A stretch of 64,000 nt of DNA from Acidisarcina sp. (lineage in GTDB: Bacteria > Acidobacteriota > Terriglobia > Terriglobales > Acidobacteriaceae): the NCBI GenBank assembly GCA_035539175.1, contig DATLIY010000008.1, positions 124,001 to 188,000 on the forward strand. The letters run 5' to 3'. The notes under the pieces were generated by a model. It saw only the letters and a program-made list of their open reading frames with translations. It had not been told where the DNA came from and ran no database searches. Shown in pieces: positions 51,136-60,151 of the stretch. The first letter of the stretch is position 1. Every line of letters starts with the position of its first letter. The translations under genes and the position numbers were made by a program.

Positions 51136-54100
51136 CCGGTAACTATTGCCTGATCTGTTTTCTGAGCCGCTGCGCGTTGACGGCGCCTGCGCTCAATGGC
51201 GCCATGCACCGCACTGAAAAATGTCGGAACAAAGAGCAGTGTGGCGACAGTCGCGAAGAGCAACCCGCCAATGACCGCACGCCCCAGCGGTGCATTCTGT
51301 TCGCCGCCATCGCCCATACCAAGGGCCATCGGCACCATACCGATGATCATGGCCAGCGCGGTCATGATGACGGGGCGAAAGCGCGTGGAGCCGGCGACGA
51401 TCGCCGCGCGACGGGCATCCCCCACCATGACCTCCAATTGCTCGCGGGCAAAGCTGACCACGAGAATCGAATTGGCGGTGGCCACGCCCATGCACATAAT
51501 CGCGCCGGTAAGAGCCGGAACGCTGAGACGGGTGTGGGTAACAAAGAGAAACCACACGATACCGGCCAACGCAGCGGGCAACGCCCCAATAATAATGAGC
51601 GGATCCAGCCAGGACTGAAAGTTAACCACGATCAGCAGGTATACGAAGAGGATGGAAAATATCAATCCGGCGATGAGGCCCGTATACGCTGTGCGCATGG
51701 TCTCGACTTCGCCCCGCACGCTGATCTGCGAGCCACGCGGTAGCTCCTTCCGGTGGGCGTCGAGTATCTTCTCTATCTGCTTATCCACGCTGCCCAGATC
51801 GCTGTTGACCACGTTGGCATAGATATCGATCACGGGCTGGACGTCATAGTGGCTGACGGTCGCGAGTTCGGAGCCGCGTGTGATGGTAGCCAGGTTGCCG
51901 AGGATCTGGATCGGCTTCCCTCCCATGCTGGGTGTGGTGGCCTGACCGCCTGAGGTAGAAGTATTCGCACCCGACGCGGTGGTGCTGTTGCGTGTGATGG
52001 GGATGTTCTTGAGGTCCTGCAACGTATCGAGGCTGTATTGTGGCGCTTGCACCGCGATGTTGTAGCTAACGCCGTTCTGCGGATTGAGCCAGAACGATGG
52101 CGAGGTCTGGAAGCTTCCGCTGAGAGCCACCAGAAGATTTCCAGCGACATCGCGCTGCGCGAGTCCCATATCCTGCGCCTTGGTGCGGTCCACGTTCACA
52201 TAGAGCTTCGGACTGTCGAAGGGTTGCTGGATGCGAATGCCCGCCGTGCCGGGAACGAATTTAATTTCGTTCATCAACTTTTCGGCAAAGGCACGATTTG
52301 CCATCAGGTTCGGCCCAACCACCTGAATATCGATCGGCGAGGAGAGGCCGAAGTTGAGGATCTGGGTCACGATATCGACCGGCAGAGTATAGAAGATAAC
52401 TCCGGGGAACTCCTGCGCGAGGATGGTGCGGAGATGCGCGAGATGCTCGTCGGTGGGCTTGTGCTCCTTCGCAAGCGATACCAGGATGTCGGCATCCCCG
52501 GGACCAACCGGCGCCGAGTTGCTGTAGGAGAGATTCAGGCCGCTGTAGGGTATGCCTACGTTGTCGATGATGTTGTTGAGTTCGCTCGGCGGAATTTCGC
52601 GCCGAATCACCTGGTCGACGCGATCGCATAAGTTCGCAGTCTCTTCGATACGCGTACCAGTGCGGGCGCGCAGATGCAGCTTGAATTGCCCGCTATCTAC
52701 GGATGGAAAGAAGTCGCGCCCCAGCCAGGGAGCGAGCACCGCAGCCGAACCCAGGCAGAAGACCACGAAGAGCGTCAGAAAGACGGTGGCGTGCATAACG
52801 CATAGCTCCAGCAGACGGGTGTAGGAGTTGCGGATGCGCGCAAAGACATTCTCAAAGCCAAGCTGAAAACGCGTCCAGGGATTCCGGCTGTTTAATTTGC
52901 GCTCTTCTTCTTCGTCGTCATGCTCCTTAAGAAGAAAGAGCGCCATGGAGGGGACAAGAGTCCGCGAGAGCAGGTACGAGGCGAGCATGGCGAAGACTAC
53001 CGCTTCCGCCAGGGGCACGAAGAGGTATCGCGCCACGCCTCCAAGGAAAAACATGGGCACAAAGACGATGCAGATCGCGAGCGTAGAGACAAAGGCGGGG
53101 ATGGCGATCTCTGCGGAGCCATCGATGATCGCCTGTTCCAGAACCTTGCCCCCTTCGAGATTGCGATTGATGTTCTCGATGGCGACGGTGGCATCATCCA
53201 CCAGAATTCCTACGGCAAGCGCGAGGCCGCCCAGAGTCATGATATTGATGGTTTCGCCCAGCGCACTCAACACAATGATGGAGCTGAGGATGGAGAGCGG
53301 GATGGAGACGGCGATGATGATCGTGCTGCGCCAGCTTCCGAGGAAGAGCAGGATCATGACGCCGGTGAGACATGCGGCGATGATGCCCTCGCGGACCACT
53401 CCGCTAATTGCCGAACGCACGAAGATCGACTGATCGGACAGGAGATCAATCTTAAGCTGTGGAGGCAGCTGCGACTTAATCATCGGCAGCTTCTTCCGGA
53501 TGCTGCCAATAATGTCGAGCGTGGAGGCGCTGCCGGTCTTCTGGATCGTCATCAGGGCGGCCCGCTGCCCATCGACGCGAACGATGTTGGTCTGCGGCGG
53601 AGATCCGTCGCGAACGTGGGCGACATCGTGCACGTAGACCATGGAGCCGTCGATGGTACGGATGGGCAGGTCGTTGAGAGCCTGGATATTCGTAGAGCTG
53701 CTATTCGTCTCGACTGCATATTCGAGCTCGCTTAGCTTGAGCGTGCCCGCGGGCAAGATGATGTTCTGTGCAGAGATGGCGTTGACTACATCCGATGGCG
53801 AAAGCTTCTTGGCCTGCAGAGCGGTCAAGTCGAGATCCACCTGAACCTGACGCATCCGGCCGCCGTAGGGGAACGGAATGGATGCCCCCTGAACAGTGGC
53901 TAGCTGAGTACGAATGAAGTTAACGCCAAAATCGTTGAGTTGCTGCTCGTTCAGCCCCTGGCCGGAGAGCGCCAGTTGAAGGATCGGAACACTGGAAGCG
54001 CTATAGGTAATGATGAATGGAGGGTTGGTTCCCGGAGGGAACTGGCGCAACTGCGTTTGGGAGACTGCGGTAATTTGCGCGACAGCGTTCGCCACATTCA

Positions 54101-54398
54101 CATGAGGCTGGAAGTACACCTTGATGATCGCGAGCCCGCTGAGTGTTTGCGACTCGATATGCTCGATGTCGTTCACGGTCGTCGTCATCGAGCGTTCGCT
54201 GGGGGTCACCAGGCGGTTGGCCATCTCCTCTGCGGAGAGCCCGCCATAGTTCCATATCACCGTAACGATCGGGATATTGATATCGGGGAAGATATCAGTC
54301 GGGGTCCGGAGGATGGCGACAGGGCCGAGAATGAGCAGCAGAAGCGCAAAAACGACGAATGTATAGGGACGTCTCAGCGCGAGGCGAACAATCCACAT
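51132..54398 (-). CDS. RND multidrug efflux permease (HAE1-like)
   Basis: A 1,088-residue proton-driven permease with the usual twelve-helix, two-repeat plan. It starts MWIVRLALRRPYTFVVFALLLLILGPVAILRTPTDIFPDI. TM4 holds GILVDDATVAIENINR (the Asp relay of RND pumps). Both periplasmic porter domains are present, with an added Ser/Thr/Gly-rich loop TTASGANTSTSGGQATTPSMGG. The C-terminal helices include FARLVVG-like SFAREQLEVMVGDARRAAIVAGSTRFRPVIMT. It is first in an operon with adaptor and channel (ATGA overlap). The substrate is unknown. Confidence 0.95.
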   Translation of the reverse strand: MWIVRLALRRPYTFVVFALLLLILGPVAILRTPTDIFPDINIPIVTVIWNYGGLSAEEMANRLVTPSERSMTTTVNDIEHIESQTLSGLAIIKVYFQPHVNVANAVAQITAVSQTQLRQFPPGTNPPFIITYSASSVPILQLALSGQGLNEQQLNDFGVNFIRTQLATVQGASIPFPYGGRMRQVQVDLDLTALQAKKLSPSDVVNAISAQNIILPAGTLKLSELEYAVETNSSSTNIQALNDLPIRTIDGSMVYVHDVAHVRDGSPPQTNIVRVDGQRAALMTIQKTGSASTLDIIGSIRKKLPMIKSQLPPQLKIDLLSDQSIFVRSAISGVVREGIIAACLTGVMILLFLGSWRSTIIIAVSIPLSILSSIIVLSALGETINIMTLGGLALAVGILVDDATVAIENINRNLEGGKVLEQAIIDGSAEIAIPAFVSTLAICIVFVPMFFLGGVARYLFVPLAEAVVFAMLASYLLSRTLVPSMALFLLKEHDDEEEERKLNSRNPWTRFQLGFENVFARIRNSYTRLLELCVMHATVFLTLFVVFCLGSAAVLAPWLGRDFFPSVDSGQFKLHLRARTGTRIEETANLCDRVDQVIRREIPPSELNNIIDNVGIPYSGLNLSYSNSAPVGPGDADILVSLAKEHKPTDEHLAHLRTILAQEFPGVIFYTLPVDIVTQILNFGLSSPIDIQVVGPNLMANRAFAEKLMNEIKFVPGTAGIRIQQPFDSPKLYVNVDRTKAQDMGLAQRDVAGNLLVALSGSFQTSPSFWLNPQNGVSYNIAVQAPQYSLDTLQDLKNIPITRNSTTASGANTSTSGGQATTPSMGGKPIQILGNLATITRGSELATVSHYDVQPVIDIYANVVNSDLGSVDKQIEKILDAHRKELPRGSQISVRGEVETMRTAYTGLIAGLIFSILFVYLLIVVNFQSWLDPLIIIGALPAALAGIVWFLFVTHTRLSVPALTGAIMCMGVATANSILVVSFAREQLEVMVGDARRAAIVAGSTRFRPVIMTALAMIIGMVPMALGMGDGGEQNAPLGRAVIGGLLFATVATLLFVPTFFSAVHGAIERRRRQRAAAQKTDQAIVTG

Positions 54399-54716
54399 AA
54401 GGTTCTACTTCTCTCCTCGGGCGTTCGGGAATCCGCGCCCCATCAGCGACAGAACTGGAAATGGTTGGATATCAGATATTTTACGCACTGGCTCAGCAAA
54501 AGCACAGGCAGGAACCAAGGCCACGCTTGTCTATAGGTTACCGGCCAAAGCGGAACAGGGCCGGGTTCGCGGTTTTCAGGTGATGCCGTTAACGTACCGC
54601 ACTCTCAGGGAGAGCCGCAGGAAGAACCAAATATCTTCCTTAGTAGACGCGGAAGCGCGCCGCAAAGACGCAAAAGGCGTGCAAAAAGTTGCACCAGGCC
54701 ATGCGATCCACGCAGA
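54399..54716. other. Intergenic region upstream of the RND operon
   Basis: No gene seen in these 318 bases. It contains the promoter of the leftward RND operon. A short palindrome ATATC-A-GATAT at about 54468-54478 could be a TetR-type site, but it is too short to trust. The right end holds the leftover of the downstream side of the DprE2-like gene. Confidence 0.35.
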
Positions 54717-55484
54717 TTAATAATCCAGTTTCTTGAAGATAGCTTCCGGGATGCAGCGGACAACGAAGAGAATCGCCGCCCAGAACGGTGGGATGTAGGC
54801 GATGTCTTTTCGTTTCTCAATGGCTCGCAATATCAGCCGGGCGGCGCGCTCTGGCGTGGCGAAGAGCGGGTTGTGGTCAACGTGTGCGGTCATCTGCGTC
54901 GCAATATAGCCGGGGCGCAGGGTGAGCACGTGGACTCCGCTGCGGTCGACGCGGTTACGCACCCCATCCAGAAATGTATTAAGGCCAGCCTTCGACGCTC
55001 CGTATATGTAGTTACTCTTGCGTCCGCGATCGCCGGCCACAGAGGAAAGCACCGCGAGTGTGCCCTGTCCCGCGGCCTGGAAGTAATTGGCGAGCCAGGT
55101 AATCAGTGAAACGGCGGAGAGCAGGTTTGTCTGCAAGACATGGGCAGCAGCGGGATAGCTGGATTCTCCTTCCGCCTGGTTGCCGAGGACACCGTGCGCC
55201 AGAAAAGCAAGATCGATGGCACCCAGCGAGCTTGCGGCCTCGGTCAACACCTCCGGGTGACTCGCGGTATCGTTCAGGTCGAGCACCCGGCTCTCGACGG
55301 AGGCGGCCCCGCGAGTCCTCAGGTCCATTTCTACGGCGGCAAGTTTGAGAGGATCGCGGGCCACCAGAAAGAAGCTTGCACCGCGCGCCGCCAGCAGCCG
55401 CATGACGGCAGTGGCGATGCCCGAGGTCGCTCCGAGGACGAGAATCCGCGATGGGAGCACAGGTGCAGAACGAGGATCAGCCAC
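54717..55484 (-). CDS. Short-chain dehydrogenase, DprE2-like
   Basis: A 255-residue SDR: RILVLGATSGIATAVMRLLAARGA (TGxxxGIA-type site), LAFLAHGVLGNQ, VLSSVAGDRGRKSNYIYGASKAG (active-site Ser and YxxxK) and TLRPGYIATQMTA. The SVAGDRGRKSNYIYGASKA block is the one seen in DprE2, which completes epimerisation of decaprenylphosphoryl ribose to arabinose. It overlaps the DprE1-like gene by eight bases, so the two probably work together. The C-terminus has a hydrophobic membrane-side helix. Confidence 0.85.
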   Translation of the reverse strand: MADPRSAPVLPSRILVLGATSGIATAVMRLLAARGASFFLVARDPLKLAAVEMDLRTRGAASVESRVLDLNDTASHPEVLTEAASSLGAIDLAFLAHGVLGNQAEGESSYPAAAHVLQTNLLSAVSLITWLANYFQAAGQGTLAVLSSVAGDRGRKSNYIYGASKAGLNTFLDGVRNRVDRSGVHVLTLRPGYIATQMTAHVDHNPLFATPERAARLILRAIEKRKDIAYIPPFWAAILFVVRCIPEAIFKKLDY

Positions 55485-56832
55485 GCGCCGTCACCCTCTC
55501 CCAGAAGCTGGAGCGAAACGCAGGATCGACATACGCGGCAAACTGCTGCCACTGCGGATAGAAGCCTTGAAACTGAGTCGCGGTCATCTGCGTGTCCTTG
55601 GCGGGGTAGAGGCGGCCTCCGTGCTCCGCCGTAATTCGCGCCAGCTTGCCGAGCAGATCGAGGGTCTCTTCGCCGCGCATTGGAAAATCCAGCGCGAGGC
55701 TGATGCCGGGCATGGGGAAGGACATGATTCCGGGAGAGACCGCATCGCCGAAGACCTTCAGCACGGCCAGGAATGAGGTGAGGCGCGCAGCGGAGATGGC
55801 TTTGAATAACTGCAACATGGCAAGCGGATCCGCCGCCTGGGGAAGAACACACTGGAACTGGACAAAGCCGCGCTTGCCATACAGCCGATTCCAGTGCAGA
55901 AGGCGGTCCAGCGGATAGAAGAATCGGTCGTAGCTGAGCAGGCGTGGCTGTTGCCGCGTCCGATGCAGGTGGAAGTAGAGTGCATTGCATGCGGCGACGC
56001 TGCCTCGGTTGAGGACGAATCCGGGTAGATCCAACGGCAGGTTCCAGGAGCGGAGCGGCATCGGCGTGAGCGGCTCCACGACTTCGGAGTGAGTCGCTGC
56101 CATGAAAACACCGCGAGCAAAGTTGCGTCCCGTCGCGGTGGAATCCATCCACCCAAGCGAGTACTCCGTGGACTGGTGGGCGAGAGAGAGCGAGAGGAAC
56201 TCGTCGAGGCCGTGAAACTGACGGATCTCGCAACGGACGAGGGGTGAGACGATGCGCCGAAGCTGAATCTCTGCAGATAGGATGAGTCCGGTGAGCCCCA
56301 TGCCGGCGATCGTGGCGCGAAACCACTCCACATTCTGCTGCGGCGAGCAGGTGAACCGGGAGCCATCCGAACGAGCCAGCTCCAGACTGCGGACATAGCG
56401 CCCGAAGGTTCCGGCGGTGTGATGGTTTTTGCCGTGGACATCGTTGGCGATTGCGCCGCCCACGGTGACGTACCGGGTGCCGGGCGTAACCGGAAGAAAC
56501 CAGCCTCGCGGAACACAGAGGCGGAGGATTTCATCCAGCGTGACTCCCGCCTCACAGCGCAGGACGCCGGTCTGCTCATCCAGAGATTGAAAACGGTCGA
56601 GGCCGCGCGTATCGAGAAGCGTACCGTTCGCAATCAGGCAGACATCCCCATAACTGCGCCCCATCCCGACAGGAAGCATGCGCAGCGGAGAGGAAACGGT
56701 CCCCTCGGCAGCCCGTGGCGGAGGAAAATCCGAGGCCCAATACAGGGGAACAACCGTGGCGGCAAGCGATGGGTAACGACCCCAGGACTCGAATCTTGAC
56801 TCGAATTTTGGCGGATTATTCTTTCGCGCCAT
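55477..56832 (-). CDS. FAD-linked oxidase, DprE1-like
   Basis: A 451-residue flavoprotein of the DprE1 group. It has VGMGRSYGDVCLIANGT (FAD pyrophosphate site), LFLPVTPGTRYVTVGGAIANDVHGKNHHTAGTFGRYVRSLEL (only the parts RYVTVGGAIANDVHGKNHH need be cited) and GKRGFVQFQCVLP. DprE1 oxidises the 2'-OH of decaprenylphosphoryl ribose, to be reduced again by DprE2. Order and overlap with the DprE2-like gene and a UbiA gene upstream support this role in a polyprenyl-phosphoryl-pentose pathway. The active-site Cys387-type residue cannot be placed with certainty here. Confidence 0.86.
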   Translation of the reverse strand: MARKNNPPKFESRFESWGRYPSLAATVVPLYWASDFPPPRAAEGTVSSPLRMLPVGMGRSYGDVCLIANGTLLDTRGLDRFQSLDEQTGVLRCEAGVTLDEILRLCVPRGWFLPVTPGTRYVTVGGAIANDVHGKNHHTAGTFGRYVRSLELARSDGSRFTCSPQQNVEWFRATIAGMGLTGLILSAEIQLRRIVSPLVRCEIRQFHGLDEFLSLSLAHQSTEYSLGWMDSTATGRNFARGVFMAATHSEVVEPLTPMPLRSWNLPLDLPGFVLNRGSVAACNALYFHLHRTRQQPRLLSYDRFFYPLDRLLHWNRLYGKRGFVQFQCVLPQAADPLAMLQLFKAISAARLTSFLAVLKVFGDAVSPGIMSFPMPGISLALDFPMRGEETLDLLGKLARITAEHGGRLYPAKDTQMTATQFQGFYPQWQQFAAYVDPAFRSSFWERVTARG

Positions 56833-56891
56833 TCGGTATCAGCTTGTCCGTTCGGTAGGTGGAACAGTCGATAGGTGGAACAGCCTTCCTC

Positions 56892-58403
56892 TCAGAGAGC
56901 GAGAAGCGCAACGATCAGCACCGCAATGCCAATGAGTATACTCATGCGATCTGTCACGGCGAATACAACCGGATCCTCGTCCATCTCGCCGCGGGATGCC
57001 AGCAGCCAGACACGGCTTAACCATAGCAGCATCAAAGGATCGATCAGCCACATTCGCGCCGGGTGACGATAGAGAGCCTCCACCTCATGGCCGGTGATGT
57101 AGAGCGAAAAGATCACGACAGCCGAGTAGGCACTGGCGGTTCCGAAACTGCGCAACTGATCCATATCGACCAGCAGGTATCCACGGCCGTTGGCGGGTAC
57201 AGCACCGCGGGCGCGCAGGTTCTGGAGTTCGCTGTAGCGCTTGACCATGGCCAGGCTGAGGAAGAGAAACACAGACAGCCCGGCAAGCCAGTGAGAGATC
57301 GGGGTCTCGGTTGCCGCCGCTCCGGCAAGCATTCGCAGCGTGTAGAGGCCAGAGAGAACGAAGACGTCTACCAACGCTATCCGCTTCAAACCAAAGGAGT
57401 ATGCGTTCGTAACCAGCAGGTAGAAGAGAATCCAGAGGGTGAACTGGTGCGGCAGCTGCGTCAATCCCGCGAAGGCCAGCAGCAGCAGGCCCACCGCCGT
57501 TATAACCCCGGTGAGAACCGAAAGATCGCCGGCAGCGAATGGCCGAAAACGTTTCTGCGGATGGGCCCGGTCGGCCTCAATATCCAGCAGGTCATTGACG
57601 ATGTAAGTAGCCGAAGCGCAGAAGCTGAAGCTGAAGAACGCCAGCAGCGCGCTCACCACTCCCCGCAGGTTAAGGGTGTGGGCCAGCAGAAGAGGCAGAA
57701 AGATCAGCGTGTTCTTGGCCCACTGGTGCAGGCGTGCCGCCTTGATGAGCGCCTTCCAGAGCGGTGGCGAGTCGTTAAACTGCCGCGCAATCCTGAGTTT
57801 GCGAGCGCGCAGGCGCAGACGCAGTGTCAGTTGCGGGTTAGCCACCATTGCCTGGTGAGCATGCTGGAGCAGCGGAAGATCGGGCGTGGCATTGCCGATG
57901 TAGTCAAATCCCTCATCGGGAAACTGGTTTCGCAGCGATTCGAGCTTATTGGCGCCGGTGAGGTTGATCTCCCCGTCGCTGGCAAGAACGCCGGAAAAGA
58001 TATTGAGATGAGCCGCGACGCGCTGGGCCACATCACCGTCTGCCCCGGTAGCAAGGTGAATCTTTCTCCCCAGGCTGTGCTCGGTCTTCAGATACTCCAG
58101 CAGGGGCCGGTTGTAAGGAAGCCGCTTTACGTCCAGGGTAACCTGCGAGTTCACGAACTGCTTGAACCGCGCTTTGCCCTGGAATACGAGGCTAAACAGT
58201 CGGGGAAGCGCTGCCGGCTTCCTTCTCAGAAGGATGAGGAGAGAATCCGACAGAGTGTCGGATTTGACGAGAGTTCCGTCGAGATCAACGCAGAGTGGCC
58301 GGGGATCCGGCAGGCGCAGTGCTGTCCCCGGCGCGGCCGTAAGCGACGGCGTTTCATACGCCGGGTGGTCCGATGCTGCCGCGGATGTGGGGCCTTGCGT
58401 CAC
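56892..58403 (-). CDS. HAD phosphatase fused to UbiA prenyltransferase
   Basis: A 503-residue fusion. The N-terminal HAD domain (about 35-215) has CVDLDGTLVKSDTL (nucleophile Asp and DxD), the middle TGADGDVAQRVAAHL and the end DYIGNATPDLPLL. The C-terminal UbiA domain (about 220-500) has about eight helices. Its polar motif NDLLDIEADRAHPQKRFRP holds the DxxxD metal site, and GLKRIALVDVFVLSGLYTLRMLAG is the second. It resembles decaprenyl-phosphate phosphoribosyltransferase (DPPR synthase), and the HAD half could be the DPPR phosphatase, so one protein may carry two consecutive steps. It is first of the DprE-like operon, 59 bases before DprE1. Confidence 0.85.
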   Translation of the reverse strand: MTQGPTSAAASDHPAYETPSLTAAPGTALRLPDPRPLCVDLDGTLVKSDTLSDSLLILLRRKPAALPRLFSLVFQGKARFKQFVNSQVTLDVKRLPYNRPLLEYLKTEHSLGRKIHLATGADGDVAQRVAAHLNIFSGVLASDGEINLTGANKLESLRNQFPDEGFDYIGNATPDLPLLQHAHQAMVANPQLTLRLRLRARKLRIARQFNDSPPLWKALIKAARLHQWAKNTLIFLPLLLAHTLNLRGVVSALLAFFSFSFCASATYIVNDLLDIEADRAHPQKRFRPFAAGDLSVLTGVITAVGLLLLAFAGLTQLPHQFTLWILFYLLVTNAYSFGLKRIALVDVFVLSGLYTLRMLAGAAATETPISHWLAGLSVFLFLSLAMVKRYSELQNLRARGAVPANGRGYLLVDMDQLRSFGTASAYSAVVIFSLYITGHEVEALYRHPARMWLIDPLMLLWLSRVWLLASRGEMDEDPVVFAVTDRMSILIGIAVLIVALLAL

Positions 58404-58810
58404 TTAGAAAGTATAAATGGGGTCTCCATTTGCGCCTGTGACCATGATGCGCATACTTTGCCCCCTGATGGAGGGCGGCGGAAGCGGTCGGGTCCTCTTC
58501 ACCCCCCTGCATTCGCGCTCCTAATCTGAAAAGATCCTGTTCAACTTGCTGTCAGGGCATCTCAATATAGAGAATAGCTATAGGCTGGAAGAATCCCGTT
58601 GAAAGGCTGCCGTGACGGGGCAGATGCTGCTTAGATGATTTCCCCGAAACGGGGGCGATACCGGAGCAGCGAAATCCGGGCCAAAGATGTAGCGGAATCC
58701 AGAGTTGGAAACCTTTCTCCGCGCTGATTCGTCCGTCTTCTTATCCCTGTGCGCCGGGATACGCCATTTGAGTACGCCAAACTTTTTGATCGAAGTATCA
58801 GGAAAGACCA
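58404..58810. other. Divergent intergenic region between the HAD-UbiA and RND operons
   Basis: These 407 bases separate two divergent operons and must hold both promoters. Inspection shows no gene with a plausible start. An AT-rich stretch at 58560-58580 (CTCAATATAGAGAATAGCTATAGG) is a likely promoter area. No strong palindrome is seen. Confidence 0.4.
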
Positions 58811-60151
58811 TTGAACCCAATGCCTTCAGCACCAGCGTCCGAGAGCAGACAGCGTGAGGTTGGAGTCCTGCCCCCACCGCCCAACGTGCCGCCCGAAAAG
58901 AAGCGAAACATGGGAGTGCGCTACGTCGTATTCGCGCTCCTGATTCTTGCCGTAGGCTTCGGCGCGTGGCGCATTCGCAGCGGCCGTAAGCAGGCAGCGG
59001 CGGACGCCGCCCAGAAACAGGCTGCAATGGCCAACCGGCCCACGCCGGTGCAGGTGACCACCGTTCAGCAGCGGTCCATGCCGATATTTCTCAGCGCGCT
59101 GGGCAACGTAACGCCCTACAACACCGTGACGTTGAAGGCCAGGGTGACGGGAGAGTTGACCCAGGTGAACTTTACCGAGGGCCAGAAGGTCTACCAGGGG
59201 CAGACGCTGATGGTGATCGACCGGCGTCCCTTCCAGGCAGCGCTGGACCAGGCGCGGGGCCAGCTGGCCCATGATCAGGCGCTCCTGAAGAATGCTGCCG
59301 CGGAATTTGCACGCTACCAGGCTCTCTACAAAGCGGGCGTCATCTCCCGGGAGTCGCTCGACACGCAGGAATCGGCCTATGGGCAGTATCAGGGCGCGAT
59401 CACTTCCGACCAGGCAGCTATTGAAACGGCGGCGCTGCAACTGAGGTATTGCACGATCACTTCACCCATCAACGGCCGCATCGGCCTGCGACTGGTAGAC
59501 CGCGGCAATCTAATTACCGCGAACACCACGAACCTCATTGTCATCAACCAGGTGCAGCCGATCGCAGCGTACTTCACCCTGCCCGAGGATCAGCTTCCCC
59601 AGGTTCTCAAGAAGCTGTCTGCCTCGCAGCGGCTCAGCGTGGAGGCCTATGACCGGGCCGACGTGCAGCAACTGGCAACCGGATACCTGCTGACAGCCGA
59701 CAACCAGATCGACCCGACCACGGGCACAGGCAAACTGAAGGCTGTCTTCCAGAACGAAGATAATGCGCTTTTTCCGAACCAATTCATAAATATTCACCTG
59801 ATTCTGGAACAGAAGCCGGACGCGATTGTGGTTCCAGCGGTTGCCCTGCAACATGGAACACGCGGCGACTTTGTGTGGCTGCTGAAGGATGACAAGACCG
59901 TCACCATGCAGCCGGTTCAGGCATTGCTGACCGAAGGATCGCGAACCATCTTGCAGAGCGGCGTGACCGCTGGCCAGGTAGTGGTTGTGGATGGAGCCGA
60001 CCGTCTGCGGCAAGGCAGCAAGGTTGACGCGAGGCAGGCGAGGCCGGATCGAGCGGCTGGCGTTGCCAACCTGCAACCCGGAACTGCAACGGCGCCTGCC
60101 GGCGCCCAGGGCGCGAATCCGCAGCCTGCAAAGAGAATGAGACAGCAGTGA
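58811..60151 (+). CDS. RND efflux periplasmic adaptor (MdtA-like)
   Basis: A 446-residue adaptor. The TTG start has AGGA seven bases upstream; ATG 58820 is also possible. Features are an N-terminal membrane helix ([19 protein letters not shown]), the barrel/lipoyl part [42 protein letters not shown], hairpin [26 protein letters not shown], and [38 protein letters not shown] is the MdtA-type signature. A Pro/Ala-rich tail ends the protein. It overlaps the following permease gene by four bases (GTGA). Confidence 0.94.
   Translation: MNPMPSAPASESRQREVGVLPPPPNVPPEKKRNMGVRYVVFALLILAVGFGAWRIRSGRKQAAADAAQKQAAMANRPTPVQVTTVQQRSMPIFLSALGNVTPYNTVTLKARVTGELTQVNFTEGQKVYQGQTLMVIDRRPFQAALDQARGQLAHDQALLKNAAAEFARYQALYKAGVISRESLDTQESAYGQYQGAITSDQAAIETAALQLRYCTITSPINGRIGLRLVDRGNLITANTTNLIVINQVQPIAAYFTLPEDQLPQVLKKLSASQRLSVEAYDRADVQQLATGYLLTADNQIDPTTGTGKLKAVFQNEDNALFPNQFINIHLILEQKPDAIVVPAVALQHGTRGDFVWLLKDDKTVTMQPVQALLTEGSRTILQSGVTAGQVVVVDGADRLRQGSKVDARQARPDRAAGVANLQPGTATAPAGAQGANPQPAKRMRQQ

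Noticed and set aside
57063-58529. 488-codon plus-strand frame over the HAD-UbiA gene
   Set aside because: Antisense shadow; the minus frame has all HAD and UbiA motifs.
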